This document shows, piece after piece, positions 1 through 12,139 of a stretch of DNA of 64,000 bases. The number at the start of each line of letters is the position of its first letter. Within the stretch, counting starts at the first letter, position 1. A program made the position numbers and the translations under genes. The stretch is from Lotus japonicus. Its lineage: Eukaryota; Streptophyta; Magnoliopsida; Fabales; Fabaceae. The notes beneath the pieces were generated by a model, which had not been told where the DNA came from, made no database searches, and was given only the letters and a program-made list of their open reading frames with translations. The stretch spans positions 42,185,176 to 42,249,175 of the forward strand of contig NC_080046.1 in the NCBI RefSeq assembly GCF_012489685.1, read 5' to 3'.

Positions 1-1
1 T

Positions 2-3000
2 GTGCTGAAGTCAAAAATTGAAGGTATGGTAAAATCTGTTCGTATGTTGAATAAAGGAACTGATGTGTTTGACTTAATTTTAGAAACAGGAAAGGTTGTA
101 AAGGATATGACAGGATTAGGATATACTGAAGACCCCGCAACTGAAGAAAATAAAAAGGTCAGTAACAAGTTCATTCCTGCAGAGAAGAAGATTGAGTTCA
201 AGATGTCAAGCCGAATGTCCCAACATGTTGCTCAACAAGGGTACCGGTAGATTCCTTATTCTTATCCTCCAACCCAGATAATGAGGAACACAACCTGGAA
301 ATGTCATCACTGTGGTAAGCATGGACATATAAGACCTTACTGTTATAGGTTGTATGGAACACCTCAACATTGGAGAACTACTCAGATGCACACCTTTGCT
401 AATCCAAAGAGAAGAGAGTGGAAACCTAAGAACATTGTAACAGCTCTTGTTGGCTACACCTCTTTGAGAGCATCTTCTAAGGAGGATTGGTACTTTGATA
501 GTGGATGTTCCAGACACATGACTGGTGTGAAGATGTACCTAGATAATATCAAACCTCACTCAACCAGCTTTGTCACCTTTGGTGATAGTGCTAAAGGAAG
601 AATCAAGGGATTTGGAAAGATTGTTAGTAGTGGCTCTCCGAATCTAAGTAATGTTTTGCTGGTAGAAGACCTGACTGCTAACCTGATTAGCATAAGTCAA
701 TTATGTGACTTGGAACTGAATGTCTCTTTTAACAAAGCTGGCTGCACTGTTACTAATGAGAATGAGGAAGTTGTCATGACTGGAGTGAGATCCAAAGACA
801 ACTACTATATGTGGTCTCCACAGGAAAGGCTATGTCTTCAGTGTGCATAGTATCAAAGGAAAATGAAGAAAAACTGTGGCATCAAAATTTGGGACATCTA
901 AATCCCACAAGCATGAAGAAGGTCATATCTAAGGAAGCCATCAGATGTATTCCCAGATTGAAGATAGAAGAAGACAAAGTGTGTGGAGAATGCTAAATTG
1001 GAAAGCAGACTAAAACTTCTCACAAGAAACTGACTCAGATTGGTACAACAAGATCCTTAGAACTGCTACACATGGACTTGATGGGACCAATGCAAAAAGA
1101 AAGCTTTGGTGGAAAAAGGTATGTGCTTGTATTTGTTGACGATTTCTCAAGATTCACTTGGGTGAGCTTTCTTGCAGAAAAGCCAGACACTTTTGAGGTA
1201 TTCAGAGATCAAAGTCAGCAACTCCAGAGAGAAAATGGCTATGGAATTGTAAAAATCAGAAGTGACCATGGAAAGGAATTTGAGAATTGATTTTTTTTAG
1301 AATATTGTGGAAATGAAGGAATCAAGCATGAGTTCTCTGCTCCTATTACTCTGCAACAAAATGGTGTGGTTGAAAGAAAGAACAGAACACTGCAAGAATC
1401 TGCTAGAGTAATGCTTCATGCTAAGAAAGTTCCTTATCACTTATGGGCTGAGGCTATAAACACTGCTTGCTATATTCACAACAGGGTAACTATACATTCA
1501 GGAACTGACTCTACTCTATATGAGCTGTGGAAAGGGAAGAAACCTACTGTTAAGTACTTTCATGTCTTTGGAAGTAAGTGTTGTATTTTAAATGATAGAG
1601 AACAGAGGAGGAAGCTTGATCCTAAGAGTGATGAAGGGTTATTTCTGGGTTACTCAATAAATAGCAAGGCTTACAGGGTGTTCAATTCTCGCACAAAAAC
1701 TATGATGGAATCCATAAATGTGGTTGTGGATGACAGGGTAAGCAGTCTAAGTGAAGTCAACACAGATGGAGATGATAATGCGCCTCAGATAGTTGATGAG
1801 AGACCAAATAACTGTGACATCCGGTCTGACACAGAACCTAAAGAGGAAAAAGAACAAGAGTCATCTAAGGAGGTTGTTCCCTCAATCAGAATTCAGAAGA
1901 TACATCCCAAAGAAAACATAATTGGGAATCTAAATGAAGGAGTTATTACTAGGTCTAGAGACATCATTGCAAATGCATGCTTCATCTCTAAGATTGAACC
2001 AAAGAACATCAAGGAGGCCCAAACTGATGAGTACTGGATCAATGCCATGCAGGAAGAATTGAGTCAATTTAAGAGTAATGAAGTATGGAATCTTGTTCCC
2101 AGACCAGAAGGCGTGAATTTGATTGGTACCAAGTGGATTTTCAGAAATAAGTCAGATGAAAATGGTAATGTGACAAGAAACAAGGTCAGACTAGTTACTC
2201 AAGGGTATACTCAGATGGAAGGAATTGATTTTGATGAGACCTTTGCTCTTGTTGCTCGATTGGAATCAATCAGATTGCTGTTAGAACTAGCATGCATTCT
2301 AAAATTCAAGCTGTTCCAGATGGATGTAAAGAGTGTCTTCTTGAATGGATACCTGAATGAGGAGGTCTATGCAGAACAACCAAAGGGCTTTGTAGATCCA
2401 ACCTTTCAAGAACATGTTTACAAATTAAGAAAGGCTTTGTATGGTAAAGCAAGCGCCAAGGGCTTGGTATGAAAGGTTGACTGAGTTCCTGATAAGCAAG
2501 GGATACAGCAAGGGAGGAATAGACAAGACTTTATTTGTGAAAAGGGATGGTGGAAAAGTCATGATAGCTCAGATATATGTAGATGATATTGTCTTTGGAG
2601 GCATGTCAGACCACATGGTAGAACATTTTGTTCACCACATGAAATCTGAGTTTGAAATGAGTCTGGTTGGTGAATTAAATTACTTCCTGGGGTTGCAAGT
2701 AAAACAGATGGAAGACTCCATGTTCATCTCACAGAGCAAGTATGCTAAAGAACTAGTTAAGAAATTTGGACTTGAAGGTTCAACTCATAAGAGAACTCCT
2801 ACAGCAACCCATATCAAGCTAACTAAAGATGAAAGTGGAACTGATGTTGATCAAAGCTTGTACAGAAGTATGATTGGAAGTCTTCTTTATCTCACTGCTA
2901 GCAGACCATATATTGCTTTCTCCGTTGGAGTGTGTGCCAGATATCAAGCTGCACCTAAAGAGAGTCATCTGATTCAAGTCAAAAGGATTATAAAGTACAT

Positions 3001-3525
3001 TAATGGAACTACTGATTACAAAATCTTTTATGGTCACAACTCTAATTCCAATTCGATAGGCTACTGTGATGCAGATTGGGCAGGAAATGCAGATGACAAA
3101 AAAAGTACTTCAGGAGGATACTTCTTTCTTGGAAATAATCTCATATCTTGGTTCAGCAAAAAGCAGAATTGTGTCTCTTTATCTACTGTTGAGGCTGAGT
3201 ATATAGCTGCTAGTGTGGATGTACTCAACTATTATGGATGAAGCAGATCCTAAAGGAATACAATGTCGAGCAAGATGTCATGACATTATACTGTGACAAC
3301 CTGAGTGCCATCAACATTTCAAAAAATCCAATTCAACATAGCAGGACTAAGTATATTGACATTCGTCATCACTTTATTAGAGATTTGGTGGAAGAAAAGA
3401 TTATCACTCTTGAGCATGTGGAAACAAATAGGCAGTTAGCGGATATTTTCACAAAAGCACTGGATGCGTCTACGTTTGAGGAGTTAAGAGGAAAATTGGG
3501 GATTTGTGTAATAACTGACTTATAG
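2..3525 (+). pseudogene. copia gag-pol polyprotein, multiply broken
   Basis: The reading frame encodes the copia polyprotein needed for retrotransposition. Visible in order are a CCHC knuckle (CHHCGKHGHIRPYC, near 303-344), the aspartic protease site DSGCSRHMTG (near 497-526), an integrase HHCC region (LWHQNLGHL ... CGEC) and catalytic core (DLMGP, SDHGKEF, VVERKNRTL), the RT box YVDD (near 2578-2590), and RNase H (YCDADWAG, VEAEYIAAS) ending at LRGKLGIC. The frame is broken by in-frame stops at 248-250, 994-996 and 1288-1290. It has frameshifts between about 811 and 850, near 2445 (two bases missing in the codon before KQAPRAWYE) and near 3212. The order and length of the domains are otherwise normal, so this is a complete but dead pol. 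Confidence 0.93.
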
Positions 3526-3705
3526 CAGTTATTGACACATGTCAAGGGCAACAGTTATAATTTCCTCTATTTAACCGCCCTTGCTGTAGTTGAGGAAGAC
3601 ACATAACTGATTTGTCTTGGTTCCACAAACTTGATTTATTCTCTCTCTTTGTGTTTTTTGCACTCTAACGGTTATTTTTGTAAGTGTGTCAAGTTGCTCT
3701 CAATC
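3526..3705 (+). other. spacer between copia pol and env-like ORF
   Basis: This short stretch follows the pol stop and leads to the ATG of the env-like ORF at 3706. It holds no gene. A subgenomic or spliced message for the downstream ORF would have to be set up here or further upstream. I see no clear splice acceptor or TATA box. Confidence 0.5.
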
Positions 3706-4534
3706 ATGACTCAAGATTCAGGAAAGAAGATCGTTGCCGGTCCCAAACCTATGAAGAAATCACATGGAGTCAAATTTCTTGGTTTGAAGACTGCATCTTC
3801 TACTCCCTCTAGGGTTACTCGTTCTTCTGCAAAAGTTGTCTCTCCAAAATCGTCTGGACCAGCCAAGAAGACAAGGAGTATGAGGATCAAGCATGTTGTC
3901 AAGCGAGGCACAGGGAAAACTTCAAGTGTTCAGGACATCTCAGAAGATTCCATTCCTGATCCACTTGTTGATGATAATTAAGAAAGCGATGCCTTAGAGA
4001 CTCTTGCAGATGTTGCCACTGCACAGGATGTCATGCCAAATGTTGAATCACAGGATGATCGTGATTCTGAACCGAACTCTGAGGCAAACCCTAGTGAACC
4101 TGATACTGAGAAGGAAGATGATACTGAGGTTGCTAGTCAGGAATCTTCAAGTGAGAAGACTCCCTCTGTTGAAATTCCCCATGAGAAAACCCCTGAACCC
4201 TTGTCCAAGAAGGGTAAGAAACAAGTGTATGTTGCCTCTGAAGAAGAAGACTCTGATGATCAAGAAGTGCACAAGAAAGTCATTGCCTCTGCTAGTAAGA
4301 AGGCCACAGTTTCTACAAGCAAGAATGTGGTTTGAAAGAAAAGAAGAAAAAGGTTCCTGGTCCTCAGACTCCCAAGACTCCAAAAGCATCTCAGGTCTCA
4401 GTTCCTGAGAAGAAGACAAAGAAGGACAAGAAATATGAGAAGATTGCTGCATCCACTGGAAAGAAGAGGAAATATGTTGCTGAAACTGACTCTGAGCCAG
4501 ATGTCGAGCCAGATGTTCCTGACATCACCACTAC
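3706..4534 (+). pseudogene. SIRE env-like ORF, N-terminal part
   Basis: The frame starts MTQDSGKKIVAGPK and is rich in Lys, Ser, Pro and acidic residues, as is the N-terminal half of the ORF that follows pol in SIRE elements. It is interrupted by a stop at 3979-3981 and by a frameshift near 4333, after which a Lys-rich stretch continues to VPDITTTV just before the LTR fragment that begins at 4535. The function of this ORF is unknown even in intact elements; the name env-like reflects position only. The rest of the protein resumes near 6740. Confidence 0.75.
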
Positions 4535-6740
4535 TGTAAGACCCAAGTTTTTCAGTTTATGCTAAGTGAATAAACTTCTCATTCACGATTAGGGTTGATG
4601 TATCGTGAAAGGAAACCTGAACAAGAGTTTACTAAATGAAATAAATTTATGAAGGAGAAAGTTCAGGAAAAGTCTAAGGATTGTATCAAAATCGATAAAA
4701 GGTATAACACGATCGTTATACGCTTAAACCTAGGGCAGAAACCCTAGTAAATAGCTAGTTTTCACTTAAAGTCACGATGGAAATTAATTCCAAAAATCTT
4801 CAGAGAAATGTTAGAACTTCTCTTATTCCATATACGACAATCGTTTCAAGGCGAAACTCTAGGATCTACGAACGTCCGATTCCAATCATCGGAAGTTTGC
4901 CGAAACTAAAACCCTGATAGTTCAAAAACCCTTGAATCAACCGACAATGAAGACTTTTTCTATTCAGAGCTTCAAATGAAGATTCTACACGCGTACACCC
5001 ATTTCTCTTGATGATTTCAATCTTTCTTCAGAAGGAAGTTTTCTATTCCGACATTCGATGCAAAAAGCAACTTATCGGGTAAAATAGTTCTACACCGATT
5101 TTGCATTAGTCACTTAAAATACTAGGGAACCTCTTTTGAGTTTTGGATTTATGTCGCCAAAACCTATCTTAGAATTCACGGAGAATGAAGCCGGAAAAAT
5201 CAGATTCGCGAAACTTTCATTTTCCCGCGTTTTGCCAACCTCTATATATAGCCAAGAAATGAGAAAATATCACAAATCTCCACCATTTTCTCTCCAAAAC
5301 CTGCGAGCTCACCAAGAGGAAGAGGAATAAGAGTTTTTGTTCATTTCTTGCTTGATCGTTGATCCAACAGTTGCTACTTCAAGGTTTCGAGGTATAGTCG
5401 CTAATCCTTACCTCTGATCGTCTTTTCCATAGCTTTTCTCTATGTCTTTCTGCTCATAGTTTTGAGGTTTTTGCAAAACTATCCTGAATACTTCATTTTT
5501 GATTCTAAACATCTTCCCTACGTTCTCCTGAGTATGTTTAGCTAATAATACTTCGCCGATTCTCGAAAAACTACCGTCGAGTTTCAATTCTGGTGAAAAT
5601 ACCCATTTTGGGGCAAAGCTTCGTCCTTTGGGCTGAAAACTATCGCCTTAGCTTAGTGCTAGTAGGATTAGTTGTCATAAACGTCGTTGGTGACGTCCCC
5701 ATCCAATTTGCTTTTCGAAATTTCAGTTTTGAATTTCTGAGCTAAAAATATTGACCAAAATACCCCTGCGACAGTTTTTTATCCGATAATTTTTCCGAGT
5801 TTAGAATACCCTTAGTTACGACTAATAATAACCTAGGAACCAAGTTTGATCGAAGAAAAATCGAACCCCACAATTACCAATAGTGGCCGAGCACTCTAAG
5901 GGGGGGAGGAGGAAAATTCCTTTTTCGAAAACTTGTCCTTTCGCGCTAGATTATCGTACCTCGGAGTATGTATTACTTCGGGTAACCTTAGTGAGCATTG
6001 ATAGCTTAGTTTCCGATAGATTTTGATAGAATTCTGTGGTTTTACTTTAAAGGTTCATTTGAGGAATTTCCTGAGGAGCAAGGCTTTGCTTGTGAAGAAG
6101 AGTTAGAGGACCATCCTGGAGAATCTGCAGGTGAGGGCTACTCACTGAATCTTTAGTTAATGCTTAGGGTCGATGCTTTCGACATTGATTTACTGTTTAT
6201 GCACTTGTTTGTGGTTGATTGGAAAAATGTTTTCTGAGGCTTCGGCTGACAATGTAGATGATTCATCTACTGACTGTTTTTGGAGATTGACTTACATGCT
6301 ATGTGCTATGTGGGTAATCTAGGATGTGTGGTGCATGCTTTATATGCTAAGTGCTACGTGTTTATTCTGAGATGTATTGACATATGACATGTTTGTTGAC
6401 TGTGATGATTTAATTATGTTTTTCGCTGATATTTGTGATTCTGAGTAGTGAGAATAGCGGGCAGGTCATGCCGATTTTATTTTGAGAGTTTTGAGAAAGT
6501 TTGATAGGACGAATGAGATTCGGGCCTTGTTATGGTTTTCATGGATCGAGACATTCTCTGGAGTCATTTGGGATTTGGAGATCCCGAGAACTTATAAGTT
6601 TTTGCGATAAGACTAAAAGGATATTATTTTGTAAAGAAAACTCATAAGACATTAAACAACCTCTAAATCTTCAAATAAGGATAATAAACTCGAAAGGAAG
6701 CTTAGGATGCAAATCTTAGTTTTGGAAAACGAGAAGTGTC
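4535..6740 (+). mobile_element. truncated LTR (probable Ty3/gypsy) inserted in the SIRE env-like ORF
   Basis: The insertion begins with TGTAAGACCCAAG, a typical LTR start, exactly where the env-like coding sequence stops making sense. It runs about 2.2 kb without coding capacity. It contains a TATATATA motif near 5244 followed by CT-rich leader-like sequence, as expected for a promoter-bearing LTR. The matching right end (…GGGTCTTACA) is not present, and part of the env-like coding sequence is missing at the right junction, so the LTR is truncated or the junction was deleted. The right boundary is only good to about 50 bp. Confidence 0.6.
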
Positions 6741-7790
6741 GTCGGATCCAAGCCTTGGAACTCAAAGAGATCATGGAACTGTTGGTTAATGCAGGTTTGA
6801 TGAAGACTGTAAAGGACATTGGCAGATGTTTCTCTCAATTGGTTAGGAAATTCATTGTGAATATCTCTACTGACTGTGATGATGAGAGTAGTCCCGAGTT
6901 CAGGAAGGTCTATGTCAGAGGAAAGTGTGTTAATTTCTCTTCTGAAGTTGTTAATGAGTTTTTGGGAAGAAGTCTGGTTGCTGGAACTAATGAAGAACCT
7001 GATTTAAATAGGGTTGCTAAGACCCTTACTGGCAAGATGGTCTAGAAGTGGCCAAAGAAAGGATTTCTTCCCTCTAGGAAGTTAACTACCAAGTATGCTG
7101 TTCTTTTCAAGATTGGGTGTGCAAATTGGATGGCCACCAATCACCTATCTGGTGTAACTCCTCCCCTTGCAAGAATGCTCTATCTAATTGGCACTGGTGG
7201 TCAGTTTGATTTTGGCAAACTGGTTTTTTATCAGACTCTGAAGCATGCAGGCTCTTATGCTGTGAGACTGTCAATTCTATTTCCTTGACTATTGTCTGAA
7301 CTAATTGTCAAACAACATCCTCATGTTGTGAGGGTTGATGAATCACAAGGTAAGAGACCTATGCCTCTCATGTTTGATTATCGCTTGTTTGCTGGGACAC
7401 ATTGTGCTATCTCCAGTAAAGGGTTCTGCCAGTACCAGTGCTACTCAGGCAGGTGGTGCAAGCAAAGATGATATTTTGGCTGAATTGAGGGCTGTCTCCA
7501 AATCCTTAGATGCCACTATTCAGGCTTGCAAGATTACGAAGCGGAATGTGGACAAGCTCATCAAAGCCATGACACAGGTTCCTGCTGCTGGTGCTGAGGA
7601 AGGTAATATTGAAGAATCTACTGAGAATGTTGAGGATGACAATGCTGGTGTTGAGGAAGAAGAGGCTCAGTATGAAAATGCTGGAGAGGATGATGATGAG
7701 TCTAACAGGGAAATTGAGGAGTCTACTGTAGAAGAGAAGGAGGATGTAACTGGATCCACCAGTTCTAGCCCTTGTAGCACCTTTCTTTAG
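6741..7790 (+). pseudogene. SIRE env-like ORF, C-terminal part (plant transposon protein domain)
   Basis: The translated sequence resumes with LELKEIMELLVNAGLMKTV and FIVNISTDCDDESSPEFRKVYVRGKCVNF, the conserved block of the putative plant transposon protein domain found after pol in SIRE and Athila elements. A stop at 7043-7045 and another near 7288 break it, and a frameshift precedes the last segment (7335-7790). The C terminus is acidic and looks like coiled coil (ILAELRAVSKSLDATIQACKITKRNVDKL). It continues the ORF that is interrupted at 4534. It is clearly non-functional. Confidence 0.78.
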
Positions 7791-8255
7791 TTAATTTTTT
7801 TTCCTTTTGGATGTATTTGCTACAGCCTTGTGTGGTTCTATACCTACTACATTTGCTCCTGGTCTGTAATAAGCTTCTGAGTACTGCTCTTGGATTCTCT
7901 CAACACTAGAATGACTGTTCTATAATAGCATGACTTTTCTTCTTTGAGCCTTTGCCAAATTGTGCTAATAAGGGGGAGTTATGGCTGTATGCAGTAATTG
8001 TAGCAGTAGCAGTAGTTCTTGATGATGCTGATGTGATGTGATCTTCTGCTGTGTGTTGTACTCTGTTTGTTTCTAGTCTTTGGTACTGCATCTGGGTATT
8101 CATAGCTGCTGATAATAACTTTGTTGTTGAAGAATGTTTTAAGCTACCCTGGTATGGTTTGAACTACTCTTCTCTGGTATTTCAAGCTACAAGTGTTTCT
8201 AAAGAGTCTTTATGGTAGTGTAGTATATTAGCTAAAATTTGACAAAGGGGGAGTT
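7791..8255 (+). other. SIRE 3' untranslated region and polypurine tract
   Basis: Non-coding sequence between the env-like stop and the 3' LTR. The polypurine tract AAGGGGGAG lies at 8245-8253, directly before the LTR start TGTTGTTCC. A second copy of the same motif (AAGGGGGAG) occurs near 7970, some 275 bp upstream, as an internal duplicate. Confidence 0.65.
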
Positions 8256-9100
8256 TGTTGTTCCTTTGTTTGGTTGTCTGCATTTTAGCTAAGTATGTGT
8301 GTGCCAACTTGTCGGACCCGATGTTGTAATAACTTGCCTATGACATCTGTCCCTCAGTATCTGCTGTTAGTTGGTTATTAGGTTATCTGTGAAGCTTTGT
8401 TTTTCAAGTTAGGTTTTGTTGGAAGCTTCTGTGCGCCGTCAAGGGATATTCCTTGTGTAATCAAACCCGGTTCAATGGGGTTTGATTTGGAGCCATTTAT
8501 GGAAGTTGGATCTGCTTATTTACGAGGATCTGAAGTAGATTTGTTACTCGGTTGTTTTCAATTAACAACTTCCTGATTTGTGTATGGACCGTGTGCTCTT
8601 TCAAGCTCAATGAAGACAAGGCCTGGAAGACTATATATGAAGACTCAAGACCTAGTCTCGTTGTAGAGAACATATCATTATATTAGGGTTTTCATCGAGT
8701 TTATACTGTTTGTACTCTTAACAGCTTTATGTAATAGTTGTGAGCTAAGGGTGAATGTCTTTCTGTGTGATCTTGAGATCTGTCTTTGTAGCTCATACTT
8801 GAGTTCAATCACTGTGGCAGTGATTGTAAGAGAGAGTGAGAGGATGTTCTCATACTTAGGGGGAGACCTAAGTAATATTCCACGGGTAGAGATAGGTAGA
8901 AAAGGTAGTTGAACTGAGGCAGTTCTTGTGAGACCTTTTATGTACAATTTCTCTATAATAGAGGATTATCTCTCTTGGGTGAAAACCCTCCAGACGTAGG
9001 TGATATTGCATCGAACTGGGTTAACAATTTCCTGTGTCTTTTATTGTTGTTCAGTTGTTATCTTGTTGCATTATTTGCTGAGTTGTTCATATTGTTATAC
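8256..9100 (+). repeat. SIRE 3' LTR
   Basis: It starts TGTTGTTCC immediately after the polypurine tract. It carries LTR-like content: poly(A) signal-like and U-rich motifs and a stretch near 8980-9020 typical of SIRE LTR ends. No terminal CA flanked by a target duplication could be fixed, so the right edge is approximate. The partner 5' LTR is outside the window, so its age cannot be judged. Confidence 0.6.
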
Positions 9101-9229
9101 AAGGTGACAGTGTGCGATTTGGGTTTAGTGATGCTTGAAACTTGAAATTTGCTTGAAATTATGCATGCTTGTTCATCACCATGTGTTGCTTGTTCATGAC
9201 GTGTGTTGTTATGCATTTTGTAGGATGAG

Positions 9230-9500
9230 TTGAAATTATTTTCAATAGTCTGAGATGGTTTTCAGATAGTTTTTCGGCGAGGGACGGTTTTCAAATCTCG
9301 CTCAAAGTGCAGGGACGATTATATGTTTTAACCCAATTGACGTGGACAGCCACGTAAGGAGCTAGTCGGACCTGAGGCGGCCAGAGAGATGGGTTGAAAT
9401 TATTTTCAATAGTCTGAGGATGGTTTTCAGATAATTTTCCGGCGAGGGACGGTTTTCAAAACTCGCTCAAAGTACAGAGACGATTATAGATTTTAACCCT
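9230..9500. repeat. direct repeat of about 105 bp, two copies
   Basis: Copy one (about 9230-9333) and copy two (about 9393-9499) share the motifs TGAAATTATTTTCAATAGTC, GGCGAGGGACGGTTTTCAAA and CTCGCTCAAAGT, separated by a 60-bp spacer that contains GACGTGGACAGCCACGT. The copies differ by a few substitutions. No coding capacity. It may be an internal repeat of an unidentified element. Confidence 0.75.
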
Positions 9501-9831
9501 TTTAACTATTAATGGTCAATTTTTCAGTTTCTTATACAAAAGAATAATTTATTAAGTAGTTTTTAAAAATAGTTAGAATATTAAACATCAATCATAAATT
9601 GAGGGAAAAATTAAGAAATATATTTATATGTAGTAAATATTAATAATTTAAATTAAATAATAGTCTAGATAAAATTTATTAATGAACACTCTAGAAAAAT
9701 AGTTTAAAAATTAAATAAATTTCTCTATAAGATATTTACTATTAAATATAACGCATGTGTGTATTATTTGAAAAAAATATTTTCAAATGTGTTTATGTTA
9801 TTCATAATATTTTCCTTTTCAAAAAAATTTA

Positions 9832-10023
9832 GGGTTAATGGTAAAATTAGTCCCTGAGTTTGTAAGCGAGTGTGATTTTAGTCCCTCTGAGGATAAATGA
9901 CGTTTAGTGGCAGTGAAAAACTGTCAGTAATTGTAAAATTGACTGCCACTATACGTAATTTTTTCTCATAGAGACTAAAATTAAACTCTCTTACAAACTC
10001 TAGGACTAATTTGATCATTAACC
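9832..10023. mobile_element. Mutator-type MITE, 192 bp, with 10-bp TSD
   Basis: Long terminal inverted repeats of about 50 bp begin GGTTAATGGTAAAATTAGTC and end with the near-reverse complement (…GACTAATTTGATCATTAACC). The element is flanked by perfect 10-bp direct repeats AAAAAATTTA at 9822-9831 and 10024-10033. A target duplication of 9-11 bp and long TIRs are the signature of Mutator-like elements. It has no coding capacity, so it is non-autonomous. Confidence 0.88.
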
Positions 10024-10033
10024 AAAAAATTTA

Positions 10034-11556
10034 TTAAATTTCAGTAATATCATTTATCTACATAAAGAGAACCCTAATACAAGCAATTTCATGCATAAAA
10101 ACACTCTAATACTCTCTATTTAGATGTCTAAACACAATAATTTTTCTATTATATTGTAAATAAACTCGTGCAACACACGGGCATAATACCTAGTTTATAT
10201 GTAAAGGAGACTTGAGTATTGCATTTAATGGACTAAACCATAAAACTCTCGTACCTTTGTATTAAACTATATTAAGAACTAATAAAATTGATTTGTAAAA
10301 GTATATGAAAAAATAATTAAAAACTGAAATAAAATTGTATTGTCGAAAAATATTCAACTACTTACATTAAATAACAACATTCACCAACTGAAATTGGACT
10401 TTTTTAAAAAACTTAAATTTGCTTAAGTTTGTCATTTGACATAAAAATTAAAATTAGTTAATAATAAAATAATATTTTTAATAAATAATTTAGATAAAAT
10501 AGTTTTAATTTAAAAATGCCGCAAAATGGTATTTAATATTATCTATAACATATTTGTACATTATCAAAAAAATTATTTAAATAATAATGGCCAAAGTTGT
10601 ATAAATATTTATTGTGAGAGATCTATCCACTAAACGTGATAATAAAGACTCGAGGGATTAGTATCATGACTATCAGCGATGAGGAAACATTCAGAAACCA
10701 AATAAGTTGAATCAATTTAAGTTCACTGGATAATATTTTATGCTATTTAAGTTGTAACTTATAATTCGAAAAGTTAAAATTAATTTATTCTTCTTGGTCT
10801 TGAAAGGTCACAACGAATGACTTTCCCGGTAAAAACTATAAAAAAAGGATATCAAAACTTGTTTAACTTTATTTTTACTTAATTTAAATATTTCAAATTA
10901 AATTTATAATTTTTAAATCGTTAAATAAATAAATTTGTAAGTTGCTAAAATTATTTCTATGCTAATAATTAAATTTCAATAATTATATTTGAGGACTATT
11001 AATTAGTTACCCAAAAATAACTCTGATTATATATATTGAAATGTCTTAACACAAATATTTTATATATTTAAAATTATAATTATTTTAAAATGTATTTATT
11101 TAAACTATAATAATTTATATATAATGTTAAATAATACTATAAGTAAACCCGTTCAATGCACGGGTATAATATCTAGAAGAACTGATTCTTGAATGCATTG
11201 TACCAAACATCAAATTTTATTTGTAATAAATATATGAAACAATAAAATTAACTTATTACTTAATTTAAATATTTAAAATTCAATTAATAACTTTTTATGT
11301 CATTAAATAAATAAAATTTTAAGTTGTTAAAATTATTTCTATTCTAATAATTATATATCAATAATTAAATTTGAGTACTAGTAATTATTTACACAAAAAT
11401 AACTCTAATTAAATTTATTGAAATGTTTTAACAAATTTTTTTATATTTATAGTTAAAATTATTTTAAATTTTATTTATTTAAACTATAATAATTTATTCC
11501 ATAATGTTCTATAATATAGTAAGTAAATCTGTGCAACGCACGAGTATAATATCTAG
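10034..11556 (+). mobile_element. three successive Helitron 3' termini in AT-rich DNA
   Basis: Three sites have the Helitron 3' architecture: a short GC-rich hairpin followed by a 10-12 nt AT-rich tail ending CTAG. They end at 10193 (CGTGCAACACACGGG then ATAATACCTAG), 11176 (CCCGTTCAATGCACGGG then TATAATATCTAG) and 11556 (GTGCAACGCAC then GAGTATAATATCTAG). The first and third are followed by T, as expected for insertion between A and T. The roughly 320 bp before the second and third ends are visibly related (shared blocks such as ATAACTCT, TTTATTTAAACTATAATAAT). No helicase or Rep coding is present, so these are non-autonomous copies. Their 5' ends were not located. Confidence 0.68.
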
Positions 11557-12139
11557 TTATAATATAATTAAAATCATTTATGTGACATTTACCCAACAAC
11601 TTAAACTTTTAGTATAATTAGTTATTTTAGAAAACCTATCTCTCGTCGGCGTTCTTTATTCTAGGGGTTGGTAGTAACTCTTTTGAGGACATTATGGTTT
11701 ATTGTAATAGCGTATTCTCATTTTAATATCAAATACATTTTCTCGATTCCATTGTATAGTTCTTATGAATGTTTGTTTTATGTGAAATCCCACAAATGGA
11801 TATGATTTTATGATTTGAGATATTATCGGAAGAATATAAAGATGAATTATAATATTAGATGGTCGTAATATTAGACTCTGATGCTCAAGTCAGTATATGA
11901 AAGAGCAGTGGGTCAGTTTATAAAAAGTGTTATCATTAAGGGTGTGTAAGGTGACCCTTAATTTATAGTTAGTAATTATCAAATTATCATAAGATATAGA
12001 ACTGCATTTGTTATGTTTGTTACAGAGGAACCCAAATATCTGATCAAGGCTGAGATATAGGGGATGCTTTGCTAGCTAATGTTTCTAACTTTGTAGAAAA
12101 GATAATTTGTTAAGAGGATTGGGGTAGACCCAATCTCTT
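11557..12139. other. AT-rich intergenic stretch
   Basis: No gene, repeat end or RNA gene recognised. The segment 12000-12140 is less AT-rich and is continuous with 13199-13400 across the retroposon insertion. It could be remnant coding sequence, but I recognise no protein. Confidence 0.5.

Larger units (their letters stand above)
1..9100 (+). mobile_element. SIRE-type Ty1/copia retrotransposon, 3' part, decayed
   Basis: The element enters from the left edge of the window. In order it shows the end of gag with a zinc knuckle, protease, integrase, reverse transcriptase and RNase H, then an extra env-like ORF after pol, a polypurine tract and a 3' LTR. This order with an env-like ORF after a copia pol is the hallmark of the SIRE/Maximus lineage. 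The 5' LTR lies outside the window. The right end is placed near 9100 from loss of LTR-like sequence, because no clean terminal CA with target duplication could be fixed. A foreign LTR fragment interrupts the env-like ORF (4535 to about 6740). Confidence 0.88.
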
